NCBI GenBank assembly: GCA_035685165.1
Contig: DASRBI010000019.1
Location: forward strand, 124,001 to 188,000
Direction: 5' to 3'
Length of the DNA stretch: 64,000 nucleotides
DNA from: DATFDN01 sp035685165
GTDB lineage: Bacteria > Pseudomonadota > Alphaproteobacteria > Acetobacterales > Acetobacteraceae
Every line of letters starts with the position of its first letter. Within the stretch, counting starts at the first letter, position 1. A program made the translations under genes and the position numbers. The notes below the pieces were generated by a model. It was given only the letters and a program-made list of their open reading frames with translations. It did no database searches and was not told where the DNA came from. Below are positions 1-8,022 of the stretch, piece by piece.

Positions 1-681
1 TCCGGCCTGCCCGATCCTGATGCCTGGACCACCGCGCGCGACATGGCGGTGCTGGCGCGGCGGCTGATCGCCGACTTCCCCGGTTATTACCACTATTTTA
101 GCACGCCCGACTTCGTCTTCCGCGGGCAGGTGATCTTCAATCACGACACGATGTTGAAGGACTATCCGGGCGCCGACGGGCTGAAGACCGGCTACACGGT
201 GGCCTCCGGCCATAACCTCGTCACCAGCGCGCTGCGCGACGGGCACCGGCTGATCGGCGTCGAGCTCGGCTGCCGCACGAACGGCGAGCGCGACATGCAC
301 ATGGCGCAACTGCTGAATGCCGCGTTCGAGCGGGAGGGCGTGGCGCCAGCGCCGCTGTTGGTCGCTGCCCGCCCGAGGCGCCTCAATCCGTTCGTCGGGC
401 TGATCGCGAGCGCGCAGGCTTCGGAGACGCCGCGGCATGGCAAGCCAGTCAGGATCTACCATCCGCGCGGTCAGGCAGCCGCGGCCGCCGTCACGCCGGT
501 GCACGCGGTGCTGGCCCGCAAGGGGGCAGGCGGCGCCAAGGTCGAACGCACGCTCGCCCATGGGCACGAGCCCTGGCGGGCGCATATCATCGGCATCACC
601 CCCGCCGCCGCGAAGGCGGCCTGCACCAAGCATCATCCGAAGGGCTGCGCGCCGGGCCGGGCCGGGCGGGACGTCACGTAG
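1..681 (+). CDS. Serine-type D-Ala-D-Ala carboxypeptidase, 3' part only
   Basis: The frame is open from the first base, so this is the C-terminal 226 residues of a longer protein. It belongs to the low-molecular-weight penicillin-binding proteins (peptidase S11), which trim the terminal D-Ala from peptidoglycan stem peptides in the periplasm. The third active-site motif is visible as KTG in GLKTGYTVASGHNLVTSA, about 60 residues in, followed by the usual strand and a NAAFE helix. The SxxK and SxN motifs lie outside the window. The last 90 residues are rich in Ala, Arg and His and match no domain I recognise. The stop is followed by the convergent MFS gene. Confidence 0.88.
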   Translation, partial: SGLPDPDAWTTARDMAVLARRLIADFPGYYHYFSTPDFVFRGQVIFNHDTMLKDYPGADGLKTGYTVASGHNLVTSALRDGHRLIGVELGCRTNGERDMHMAQLLNAAFEREGVAPAPLLVAARPRRLNPFVGLIASAQASETPRHGKPVRIYHPRGQAAAAAVTPVHAVLARKGAGGAKVERTLAHGHEPWRAHIIGITPAAAKAACTKHHPKGCAPGRAGRDVT

Positions 682-758
682 GACCCCGACCGCTTCCCGC
701 ATGTGCGTCGCTTACGCGGGGACCGGCATGATGGAGACGGCAAAAGCAGGAAGGCCCG

Positions 759-2114
759 CTATGCCCGCCCGCCCGGTGGGCGCGCGCACCAGACCAGGGC
801 GACCGAAGCGGGCAGCGCGGCGGCGAACAGGAAGGCGGCGACGAAGGCGCCGCGGAACGCGGCCGGCGCCGTGTCGGCACCCCGCACGAAGCGGAACACG
901 AGCATGAGCACGGTCGCGCCGAGCACCAGGCCGAAGGTTCGCGTCAGCATGGCAAGGCTGCCGGCGACCCCGCGTTCCGCCACCGGCAGCGCGGCGGCGG
1001 TGCGATCGAGATAGGCGACCTGAAACAGTCCCTGGCCGATGCCGGCGAGCAGCATCCCGCCGAGCAGACGCCCCAACGCGCCCGGGCTGAGAGCGCAGAG
1101 TGCGAGGCCCGATGCGGCGAGAGCGGCCCCCGCGCGGAGCGGCCAGGCGCGGCCACGCCCGACCGCCCGGCTCGCCAGGGGCGCGCCGAGGGCGACTGCG
1201 GCGGGCGAGAGCGCGAGCGCCGCGCCGCGCGCCGATTCGGGCAGCGCCGAGAAACCGGCGAGCGCGAACGGCACCAGCAGCAGCACCGCGAACCCGGCGA
1301 GGTTCATCAGCACGCTTGCCGCCGTCAGCAGCGCGAAGCCGGGATCGCGGAACAGGCCGGGGCGGATGATCGGCGCCGTGGCGCGCCGCTCGGCGCGGAC
1401 GAACAGCGCCGCCGCGCCGAGCGCACCGGCGGCCGGAAGTGCGGCGAGCGAGTGCGCGGTCTGCGCGGTGCCGATCGCGAGCACGAGCGAGGCGAGCCCG
1501 GCGACGAGCCAGAGCGCGCCCGGTCCGTCGAACGCGGCGCGTGCGGGTTCCGCGCGCGGCGGGGCGGGGATTGCCGCCGCGGCGAGCAACGCGAACAGCG
1601 CGATCGGCGCCCTGAACCAGAACACGGATGACCAGTCGAAGCGCGCCAGCAGCAGCCCGCCCAGCACCGGCCCGAGCGCACCGGCTCCGGCGAACCCTGC
1701 CGTGTAGATCGCGAGCGCGCGGGCCCGCCGCGCCTCGGGATAGAGCTGCGTGGCAAGCGCGGGGCCGCAGCTCAGCAGGAGGCCGGCGCCGACGCCCTGC
1801 GCGACGCGGCCGAACAGCAGCCACGCGAAGTCCGGGGCGGCGGCGCAGGCGATGAAGGCGAGCACGCTCCAGCCGGCGCCGATGCGGAACAGGCGGCGAT
1901 GGCCGATCAGATCGCCGATGCGGCCGAAGACGAGCAGAAGGCTGGCGCTCGTCAGCGTGTAGCTGACGACGACCCACTGAATTTGCGGGATCGCCAGCGC
2001 GAAGCGCGCCGCGATGCGCGGGAAGTCGATGTTGACGGCGGAATCGAGACCGACGACTGCGGTGCCGGCGAGCAGGGACGCAAGCCCGATAATGTGTCGC
2101 GACGAGGAAACCAC
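759..2114 (-). CDS. MFS drug/metabolite exporter (DHA2-like)
   Basis: 451 residues with about 12 to 14 hydrophobic segments, a major facilitator superfamily permease of the inner membrane. The first helix carries GTAVVGLDSAVNID, typical of the DHA2 drug:H+ antiporter branch. Motif A follows in the loop after helix 2 (GRIGDLIGHRRLFRIG), and motif C-like GAGALGPVLGG sits in helix 5. I chose the GTG at 2114 because helix 1 begins a few residues later. The frame stays open further upstream, but that stretch runs antisense through the HU gene and is not plausible protein. The substrate cannot be told from sequence. It converges on the carboxypeptidase gene. Confidence 0.85.
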   Translation of the reverse strand: MVSSSRHIIGLASLLAGTAVVGLDSAVNIDFPRIAARFALAIPQIQWVVVSYTLTSASLLLVFGRIGDLIGHRRLFRIGAGWSVLAFIACAAAPDFAWLLFGRVAQGVGAGLLLSCGPALATQLYPEARRARALAIYTAGFAGAGALGPVLGGLLLARFDWSSVFWFRAPIALFALLAAAAIPAPPRAEPARAAFDGPGALWLVAGLASLVLAIGTAQTAHSLAALPAAGALGAAALFVRAERRATAPIIRPGLFRDPGFALLTAASVLMNLAGFAVLLLVPFALAGFSALPESARGAALALSPAAVALGAPLASRAVGRGRAWPLRAGAALAASGLALCALSPGALGRLLGGMLLAGIGQGLFQVAYLDRTAAALPVAERGVAGSLAMLTRTFGLVLGATVLMLVFRFVRGADTAPAAFRGAFVAAFLFAAALPASVALVWCARPPGGRA

Positions 2115-2158
2115 GGCCCGCCGGTCAGGGCGCGGCCGGTAGCTGCCGGGGCGGCGGC

Positions 2159-2428
2159 TCAGACCGATTTCTTGAGGGAGGGCGAGGCCTTGAAGCGGAC
2201 GGTCTTGCCGGCCTTCACCTTGATCGGCTCGCCAGTGCGAGGATTGAGCCCCTTGCGCGCCTTCGTTTTGCGGACGACGAATGTGCCGAAGCTCGGCAGC
2301 GTGAATTTGCCGGACTTGCGAAGTTCCTTGACGATCGCGTCCATCAGATGGCCGGCCGCCCGATTCGCGGCCGCCCCAGTCAGGTCGGCCGACTCCTGAA
2401 TGACCTGCGCGATGAAAGCCTTCGACAT
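2159..2428 (-). CDS. HU family DNA-binding protein
   Basis: An 89-residue histone-like protein that binds and bends DNA as a dimer in the nucleoid. It has the usual length and the family signature in the DNA-binding arm (GTFVVRKTKARKGLNPRTGE), preceded by the helical dimerisation half (MSKAFIAQVIQES). The end is LKKSV. A GAGGGA ribosome site precedes the ATG. It is transcribed alone: the MFS gene downstream starts 44 bases beyond the stop, and gabD upstream ends behind a hairpin. HU-alpha/beta and IHF-like paralogues cannot be separated here. Confidence 0.92.
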   Translation of the reverse strand: MSKAFIAQVIQESADLTGAAANRAAGHLMDAIVKELRKSGKFTLPSFGTFVVRKTKARKGLNPRTGEPIKVKAGKTVRFKASPSLKKSV

Positions 2429-2607
2429 GCTGTTCCCTCAGTTCCTGGGCCGGCCGTCGCAACCGGCCGATGCGCCTCCCCGGCACCATGCATTTACGAT
2501 GGCGTGACGGATTGCGCCAGCCTTTCGTGCGGTTGAGCCTAAAAAACAACCCGAGACCGCCGGAATCGGCGGGGCGATCCAGGCTCGTGCCGCAATCAGG
2601 GAATCAG

Positions 2608-2629
2608 GCGGGGGAGCGGTTTCCCCCGC
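2608..2629 (-). terminator. Hairpin 3' of gabD
   Basis: The arms GCGGGGGA and TCCCCCGC pair perfectly around a 6-base loop, 10 bases past the gabD stop. No T-run follows in the gabD direction, so termination strength is uncertain. Confidence 0.45.
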
Positions 2630-2638
2630 CCGGGACCC

Positions 2639-4075
2639 TCAGAGCCCGGCCTGGGTGACGAATTTCGTGTTCAGATAGGCCTCGATCGCCTCCGATCCGC
2701 CCTCCGAGCCATAACCCGAATCGCGCACGCCGCCGAACGGCACTTCCGGCAGCGCGAGGCCGATATGGTTGATCGTCATCATGCCCACTTCCACCGCCGC
2801 CGCGATCGCGGTCGCGGTGCGGGTGGAGCGGGTGAAGGCGTAGGAGGCGAGCCCGTAAGGCAGGCGGTTCGCTTCCGCCACCACGTCGTCGAAGCCGCGG
2901 AAGGGCGAGATCACCGCCACCGGGCCGAACGGCTCCTCGTTCATGATGCGCGCCTCGCGCGGCACGTCGGTCAGTACGGTCGGCTCGAAGAAGTTGCCCT
3001 TGTTGCCGATCCGGTTGCCGCCGGTCCGCACCTTGGCGCCGTGCTTCTGCGCGTCCCCGAGCAGGGTCTCCATCGCCGTGATGCGGCGGGTGTTGGCGAG
3101 CGGCCCCATCGTGGTGCCAGCCTCGAGCCCGTCGCCGACCTTGGCGCGCTTGACGTTGGCGACGAAGCTTTCGACGAAGCGGTCGTAGACCGGCTCCTGG
3201 ACCAGAAAGCGGGTGGGCGAGATGCACACCTGGCCGGCGTTGCGGAGCTTGCTCGCCGCCAGCATCTTGCTTGCCGCCTCGAGGTCGGCGTCCTCGAACA
3301 CCATCACCGGCGCGTGCCCGCCAAGCTCCATCGTCGCACGCTTCATATGCTTGCCGGCCAGGGCGGCGAGCTGCTTGCCGACCGCCGTCGAGCCGGTGAA
3401 CGACATTTTGCGGATCACCGGATGGGGGATGAGGTATTCGGAGATTTCCGACGGCACGCCGTAAACAACATTCACCACGCCGGCCGGCACGCCGGCATCG
3501 GCGAAGCAGCGGATAAGCTCGGCAGGCGAGGCGGGCGTTTCCTCGGGCGGCTTGACGATGATCGAGCAGCCGGCGGCGAGTGCGGCCGAGAGCTTCCGCA
3601 CCACCTGGTTGATGGGGAAGTTCCACGGCGTGAAGGCGGCGACCGGGCCGACCGGTTCTTTGATGACGAGCTGATAGACGCCCTCGGCACGGGCCGGCAC
3701 GACGCGGCCATAGGCGCGGCGGGCCTCCTCGGCGAACCAGTCGATCACGTCGGCGCCGGCCAAGGTCTCGCCCTTCGCCTCGGCGAGCGGCTTGCCCTGC
3801 TCCTGGGTCATGATGCGGGCGATCGCATCGGCGCGGCTGCGAAGCAGGTCGGCGGCTTTCCGCATGATCTTCGCGCGCTCATAGGCCGAGATTTTCCGCC
3901 AGGTGTGAAAGCCCTTGTCGGCGGCTTCCAGTGCGCGGTCGAGGTCCGCTCGGTCGGCGTGGGCGACGGTGCCGATCGTATCGCCGGTGGCGGGGTTGAC
4001 GACCGGGATCGTTCGCTTGCCGGCGGCCGGCGTCCATTCGCCGGCGATGAACAGGTTCACGTTCGGATAGGACAT
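2639..4075 (-). CDS. gabD: NAD(P)-dependent succinate-semialdehyde dehydrogenase
   Basis: 478 residues, the usual length for the aldehyde dehydrogenase superfamily. It oxidises succinate semialdehyde (or a close aldehyde) to succinate in the cytoplasm. Visible motifs are the cofactor-binding FTPWNFPIN and FTGSTAVGKQL, the general-base Glu in MELGGHAPVMVF, and the catalytic Cys in NAGQVCISPTRF. The tail PFGGVRDSGYGSEGG is typical of the GabD/SSADH branch. AAGGAGG lies 6 bases before the ATG. It is divergent from the dioxygenase gene at 4296. Substrate assignment within this broad family is likely but not proved by sequence; glutarate-semialdehyde is an alternative. Confidence 0.85.
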   Translation of the reverse strand: MSYPNVNLFIAGEWTPAAGKRTIPVVNPATGDTIGTVAHADRADLDRALEAADKGFHTWRKISAYERAKIMRKAADLLRSRADAIARIMTQEQGKPLAEAKGETLAGADVIDWFAEEARRAYGRVVPARAEGVYQLVIKEPVGPVAAFTPWNFPINQVVRKLSAALAAGCSIIVKPPEETPASPAELIRCFADAGVPAGVVNVVYGVPSEISEYLIPHPVIRKMSFTGSTAVGKQLAALAGKHMKRATMELGGHAPVMVFEDADLEAASKMLAASKLRNAGQVCISPTRFLVQEPVYDRFVESFVANVKRAKVGDGLEAGTTMGPLANTRRITAMETLLGDAQKHGAKVRTGGNRIGNKGNFFEPTVLTDVPREARIMNEEPFGPVAVISPFRGFDDVVAEANRLPYGLASYAFTRSTRTATAIAAAVEVGMMTINHIGLALPEVPFGGVRDSGYGSEGGSEAIEAYLNTKFVTQAGL

Positions 4076-4295
4076 GCGAGCCTCCTTCGGCTGCGGGGGT
4101 TGGTATTCCCCGCCCGGGGGATGTCAAGGCGCGGCCCGGGATCCGCCGCCATGCAGACGCTATAGCGCCGTGGCGCTTGCGTCGGCGGATTGGCATCCGC
4201 CCTACTCCGTTGGGCGCTCCAGGCCGCCCATCTTCCCAGGCAAGGCGCTGGGAGTCATTCTGTCGTCCAAGCGAGCGGATCGCGGGAGGACGTGC

Positions 4296-5174
4296 ATGAA
4301 CCAGATGCGGAACACCGCCTATCGCACGATCGAGGTGACGCCGATCGCCGGCGCGCTCGGGGCCGAGGTGGCCGGGGTCGATCTCGCCCAAGATCTGCCC
4401 GATGACGTGCTGGCCGAGATTCGCGCCGCGCTGCTGGCGAACTGCGTGATTTTCTTCCGTAACCAGCAACTCACGCCCGCTCAGCAGCTGCGCTTCGCGC
4501 GGCGCTGGGGGGAGATTCACCTCCATCCATTCATGGAGGGAATGGCGGACTACCCGGAGATCCTGGAGATCATCAAGCGTCCGACCGACAAGCGCAATTT
4601 CGGCGGTAACTGGCACACCGACCAGATGTTCTCGCCGCGTCCGGCGATGGGGACGATCCTCTATGCGCTGCAGGTGCCCTCGGCGGGCGGCGATACGATG
4701 TTCACCAACCAGTATCTTGCCTACGAGAGCCTGTCGCCGGCGATGCGCGAGATGCTGGCGCCGCTCCGCACGGTTTGCATCGGCGACCGCTCCAAGCGCG
4801 CGGGCGGCCCCTCGCGCAAGGAGCTGCTGGCGGCCTCGGTCGGTTCGATGCGCGGGCGCGATCCCGGCGAGGACGAGCCGACCGACGCGGTACATCCGCT
4901 GGTCCGCACGCATCCTGAGACCGGGCGCAAGGCGCTCTATATCGGCGCGCACGTGGTGCAGTTCGAGGGCATGACCGAGGAAGAGAGCCGGCCGCTGATC
5001 AAGTTCCTGATGAGCCATTCGACGCGGCCGGAGTTCACCTGCCGCTTCCGCTGGGAAACCGGCTCGCTCGCGTTCTGGGACAATCGCTGCACGCAGCACT
5101 TCGCGATCAACGATTATCCGGCGGAGACGCGGATCATGCACCGCATCACGGTGAAGGGCGACGTGCCGTTCTGA
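4296..5174 (+). CDS. TauD/TfdA-family 2-oxoglutarate-dependent dioxygenase
   Basis: 292 residues, a non-haem Fe(II) dioxygenase that couples 2-oxoglutarate decarboxylation to substrate hydroxylation. The iron ligands are visible: H107 and D109 in WHTDQMF, and H268 in NRCTQHFAIND, followed by the 2-oxoglutarate-binding Arg in RIMHRITV. The opening resembles TauD (IEVTPIAGALGAEVAGVDL). I chose the ATG at 4296 because GGGAGGA lies 5 bases upstream, although the frame is open from 4074. Taurine, sulfonates, chlorophenoxyacetates and other acids are all possible substrates. A palindromic repeat follows the stop, then the dehydrogenase gene in the same direction. Confidence 0.87.
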   Translation: MNQMRNTAYRTIEVTPIAGALGAEVAGVDLAQDLPDDVLAEIRAALLANCVIFFRNQQLTPAQQLRFARRWGEIHLHPFMEGMADYPEILEIIKRPTDKRNFGGNWHTDQMFSPRPAMGTILYALQVPSAGGDTMFTNQYLAYESLSPAMREMLAPLRTVCIGDRSKRAGGPSRKELLAASVGSMRGRDPGEDEPTDAVHPLVRTHPETGRKALYIGAHVVQFEGMTEEESRPLIKFLMSHSTRPEFTCRFRWETGSLAFWDNRCTQHFAINDYPAETRIMHRITVKGDVPF

Positions 5175-5201
5175 TTCTTGTTGCTCTCACGCCTCACCTA
5201 T

Positions 5202-5238
5202 CCTCACCCCTCTCCCCCTGCGCGGAAGAGGGGTGAGG
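5202..5238. repeat. GC-rich palindromic repeat, copy A
   Basis: CCTCACCCCTCT and AGAGGGGTGAGG form a perfect 12-base stem, 28 bases after the dioxygenase stop. A second imperfect block of the same vocabulary (GAGGGGCGAGG, GGGTGAGGGGTGAGG) follows to about 5330. Related elements lie at 14720, 15403 and 46345. It may serve as a transcript 3' end. Confidence 0.6.
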
Positions 5239-5355
5239 AACTTGGGGCACCGTCCTCCTCGCCGGGATTGCGAGGAAGGCTTCGCTCGCCGTGCGGCAGA
5301 GGGGCGAGGCGGGGTGAGGGGTGAGGGTTCCGGCTAATTCGACGGGAGGACTGCA

Positions 5356-6234
5356 ATGCGCGTCGGCTTCATCGGCGTCGGCAACATGGGCGGACCCATG
5401 TGCCGCAACATCATCAAGAACACGAACCATCAGGTGACGGTGTTCGACCTGAACGAAGCGGCCATGCGCGCCTGCGCCGGAGCGGCAAGCGGCACGTCGG
5501 TGGCGGCGGTCGCCGCGGAATCAGACGTGGTGTTCACCTCGCTGCCGATGCCACGCCATGTGGAGGAGGTGGCGCTCGGCGCGGGCGGCATCGCCGCGAG
5601 CGCGAAGCAGGGCACGGTCTATATCGACCTTTCGACCAACGATCCGGCGACCGCCAAGCGCGTGGCGGCGGGCATGGCGGAGAAGGGGATCGCCATGCTG
5701 GAGGCGCCGGTCTCGGGCGGCGTGCCGCGCGCCACAGACGGCACGATCGTCATCATGGTGGGGGGCGATGCGGCGGTGTTCGAGGCGCAGCTTCCGCTGC
5801 TCAAGTCCTTCAGCAAGGAGGTGATCCATGTCGGCGCCATCGGCATGGGGTCGGTCGCCAAGCTGTGCAACAATATGCTGGCGTTCTGCAACGCCGCCGC
5901 TGCCGCCGAGGCGCTGATGCTGGGCAAGCTCGCCGGCATCGACGTGCACAAGCTCCATGCCGTGATCTGCAACGCTTCCGGCAACTCCGACGGGTTTCGC
6001 GCGCTGGCGCAGAAGGCGTTCGCGCGCGACTTCAAGCCGGGCTTCGCACTCGATCTCGCCCACAAGGATTTGCGGCTTGCGCTGGCGATGGCCGACGAGG
6101 CCGGATTGCCGGGGATGATCGCGCCGCAGGTGATGAACCTGATGCGGCTTGCCCGCGCCGCCGGCATGGGCGGAGACGATTCGAGCTCGGTGCTGCGCGT
6201 CTATGAGACGGCGGTGGGCCAGGAGGTCCGATAG
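5356..6234 (+). CDS. 3-hydroxyisobutyrate dehydrogenase family oxidoreductase
   Basis: 292 residues, a beta-hydroxyacid dehydrogenase. The N-terminal Rossmann fold opens with GFIGVGNMGGPM. The family substrate-binding segment is APVSGGVPRATDGTIVIMVGG, and the catalytic Lys lies in GSVAKLCNNMLAF (position about 170). The C-terminal all-helical domain (NASGNSDGF, DLAHKDLRLAL) completes it. In valine catabolism this enzyme oxidises 3-hydroxyisobutyrate to methylmalonate semialdehyde; tartronate-semialdehyde reductases are close relatives. GGGAGGA precedes the ATG by 6 bases. It follows the TauD-type gene after the palindrome and ends just before tRNA-Leu, which is convergent. Confidence 0.87.
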   Translation: MRVGFIGVGNMGGPMCRNIIKNTNHQVTVFDLNEAAMRACAGAASGTSVAAVAAESDVVFTSLPMPRHVEEVALGAGGIAASAKQGTVYIDLSTNDPATAKRVAAGMAEKGIAMLEAPVSGGVPRATDGTIVIMVGGDAAVFEAQLPLLKSFSKEVIHVGAIGMGSVAKLCNNMLAFCNAAAAAEALMLGKLAGIDVHKLHAVICNASGNSDGFRALAQKAFARDFKPGFALDLAHKDLRLALAMADEAGLPGMIAPQVMNLMRLARAAGMGGDDSSSVLRVYETAVGQEVR

Positions 6235-6242
6235 CGGTATCG

Positions 6243-6329
6243 TGGTGCGGGTGGTCGGGGTCGAACCGACACTCTGTTGCCAGAACCGGATTTTGAGTCC
6301 GGCGCGTCTGCCAATTCCGCCACACCCGC
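6243..6329 (-). tRNA. tRNA-Leu(CAA)
   Basis: An 87-base class II tRNA with encoded CCA at 6243-6245. The acceptor stem GCGGGTG pairs with CACCCGC, the anticodon loop reads CTCAAAA between CCGGA and TCCGG, giving anticodon CAA, and the T loop is GGTTCGACC. A long variable arm is present, as expected for leucine. Confidence 0.95.
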
Positions 6330-6393
6330 CTGGGCGCGGCGGGCCTTGTAGAGCGGAACGGCGCGGCGGGGAAGCCGCGCCTTCCGTCACCGG

Positions 6394-6618
6394 CTACTGG
6401 CGCTGCAAGGCGAAGCTGTAGCCGCAGAACTGGGTCTTGTAGCTGGCATTGATCGAGGCGCCGCTCGCCGTGCCGGCGAATGCCGCCTGGCGGGGCGCCT
6501 GATGCTGGAGTTGGATCATGCCGGTGGCGCTGCGGCTGCCGTCCGGGCCGACCGCACCCTGGAAACGGGTGTAGCCAATGTCCGGCCGCGATGGGCGAGA
6601 ACACGCGGCAAGCGACAC
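6394..6618 (-). CDS. Small hypothetical protein with lipobox-like start
   Basis: A 74-residue frame opening at a GTG. It begins SLAACSRPS, which looks like the end of a lipoprotein signal peptide (LAAC), but no hydrophobic stretch precedes it in frame. The rest (GYTRFQGAVGPDGS, GMIQLQHQAP) is not arginine-rich shadow sequence and reads like a folded secreted protein, ending in FALQRQ. It may be a lipoprotein gene whose signal peptide was lost when the adjacent island arrived: the recombinase remnant on the other strand begins at its 5' end. I do not recognise the family. Confidence 0.35.
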   Translation of the reverse strand: MSLAACSRPSRPDIGYTRFQGAVGPDGSRSATGMIQLQHQAPRQAAFAGTASGASINASYKTQFCGYSFALQRQ

Positions 6619-6692
6619 ACGCCGTGGTCGCCGCCTCAGGCGGGAAACCCGGCGTAGCCGGTGTTCAGAGTTCTGTTCTGAAATGGCGCGCC
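6609..6692 (+). pseudogene. 3' remnant of a large serine recombinase
   Basis: About 28 codons reading ATHAVVAASGGKPGVAGVQS and then a tail ending in LKWRA. They resemble the last residues of the recombinase at 14.3 kb (AAIGVRSLEAKWRA) in the same spacing and end at the same nine bases, TGGCGCGCC. Nothing upstream of this segment continues the protein. I read it as the surviving 3' end of another member of the same recombinase family, marking the left edge of the island. Confidence 0.5.
6684..6692. other. Candidate left attachment core
   Basis: TGGCGCGCC here equals the nine bases at 14344-14352, the 3' end of tRNA-Arg including its CCA complement. In both places the bases directly follow recombinase 3' sequence. 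A nine-base match in GC-rich DNA is weak alone; the flanking recombinase similarity supports it. Confidence 0.4.
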
Positions 6693-6699
6693 AGCGTCG

Positions 6700-7086
6700 A
6701 TGAAGATGATAACTACGTCTCCGCTGGACCGCTCGTCTGAGGCGCTTCGGCGTTTTCTGGCGCCCTCCTTCGCCGCCCGCCGCCGCCGTGTTCGCTACGA
6801 CCGCTCGGGCGTCGGCTGCGCAGCATTCCTTCGCCCGCGATGCGCATAGCCGTGAACGTGTAAGTCGTAGGCGGGCGCCCAGGCACGAGCCGAAGCACGG
6901 CCGCGCCGCGAGCTAGCGACCTGAGGTTCCGCCGCACCATGGCGGGCTCGACCGTGTGGTTGAACAACGGCGCCTCGATCGGCGCCAGCGGACGCGCACG
7001 CCCAGCCGCGTCTTGATTTCCAACATCTGATCGTGTCAAGGCGTGCACAGCACAGCAGGAAAGCACAACATTTTCGGCTTGCCCTC
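6700..7086. other. Degenerate interval without an intact gene
   Basis: No convincing gene. On the minus strand one frame carries a fragment that looks protein-like (APIEAPLFNHTVEPAMV and RPPTTYTFTAM), but it starts and ends in low-complexity Arg/Gly sequence and has no recognisable domain. I treat it as decayed coding DNA of the island. Confidence 0.3.
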
Positions 7087-7689
7087 TCAGCCATTCATTC
7101 GCTCCTGCAGATAGGCGATGACCTTTGGCGATTTGGCGCCGGCATGCATCGCCCAGCCCAGCGGCGTTCCGTCCCAGAGCTCGTCCACGGCGGCCAGGCG
7201 CGCCCCGTGCGCGATCAGCAGCTCCAAGAGTTCAACATTGTCGTGCAGCGCCGCCTGGTGCAGGGGCTGGCTATGGCGGTGCTGGGAGGACTTGCGATCG
7301 GGATTGGCGCCGGCCGCAAGCGCCATCCGCACTGCATCGAGGCGGTTGTTGATGACGGCAAGGTCGAGCGCTTCCTGTGAGGCCGACTTCAAGAGGTCGG
7401 GGAGAGCATCTGTTCTTCCTAGCGCCGCCGCGATAGGCGCAGTCATCGTCATGCCGGCCGACACGAGATATTCGACGATTTCGGTCTGTCCTTGACCAAG
7501 CACGCCGCCCATGTTGTCAGGACTGGGCGTCGCGCCTGCCTCGATCAGCACTTTCACCAGGGGAATTTGAAGCCCCTGTTCGCGCGCCTTCGAACTCGTC
7601 ATTGCAAGTGCCAGCGTATAATCGAGATCGGCCTTCTCCACGCCGCGCGCGATCATAGCGTGCGCGACATCTGCGATGTTCGCCGGCAT
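7087..7689 (-). CDS. Ankyrin-repeat protein, 5' truncated
   Basis: 200 residues of ankyrin-type helix pairs. Clear repeats are IPLVKVLIEAGATPSPDN, QTEIVEYLVSAGM, LDAVRMALAAGANPD, PLHQAALHDNVELLELL and TPLGWAMHAG. Such proteins mediate protein-protein contacts. The same frame continues upstream to about 7749 with fitting sequence (DPKLVWFVANNPALVDTM), where homology stops against unrelated DNA, so the ATG at 7689 is probably internal and the original N-terminus is gone. It lies inside the decayed island next to other fragments. Whether the remnant is expressed is unknown. Confidence 0.6.
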   Translation of the reverse strand: MPANIADVAHAMIARGVEKADLDYTLALAMTSSKAREQGLQIPLVKVLIEAGATPSPDNMGGVLGQGQTEIVEYLVSAGMTMTAPIAAALGRTDALPDLLKSASQEALDLAVINNRLDAVRMALAAGANPDRKSSQHRHSQPLHQAALHDNVELLELLIAHGARLAAVDELWDGTPLGWAMHAGAKSPKVIAYLQERMNG

Positions 7690-7751
7690 CGTGTCGACCA
7701 GGGCGGGATTGTTAGCGACGAACCATACGAGCTTCGGATCGAGAAAATATC

Positions 7752-7943
7752 TCCGGCTGGCCCAAGGTTGAGCGCGTGTTGCAGGCGATCGACGCCATCG
7801 AGGCGCTCGGCGTCGATCCCGCCGATGTGTCGCCGGACTACTAGTGCCATGCCGGCAACCGCCTTGCGGCCGACGACGCGGCGCGGCCCTACGCGCGCGC
7901 GCAGCATCGCGCCTGGCTCAAGCGCCGGAGGGTCACGCCATGA
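7752..7943 (+). pseudogene. Gene fragment(s) of unknown function
   Basis: A frame begins abruptly at the ankyrin junction with SGWPKVERVLQAIDAIEAL and GVDPADVSPDY, then meets TAG at 7842-7844. The same frame goes on with AGNRLAADDAARPYARAQHR and ends KRRRVTP at a TGA that overlaps the next ATG. The amino-acid usage is that of real protein on both sides of the stop. It may be one gene 3' end broken by a nonsense codon. I do not recognise the family. Confidence 0.35.
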
Positions 7944-8020
7944 GCCCCTTCGGCTACGTCATGGTGACGTACTTGGTGACGATGAGCGTAGCCATCGTCT
8001 CCTTCATCCCTCAACGCTAG
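7940..8020 (+). CDS. Putative 26-residue membrane peptide
   Basis: ATG overlaps the preceding TGA (ATGA). The peptide is a single hydrophobic helix, opening MSPFGYVMVTYLVTM and ending FIPQR. GCCGGAGGG lies about 10 bases upstream. It would insert in the inner membrane, but its size and place among fragments leave reality uncertain. Confidence 0.3.
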   Translation: MSPFGYVMVTYLVTMSVAIVSFIPQR

Positions 8021-8022
8021 TC

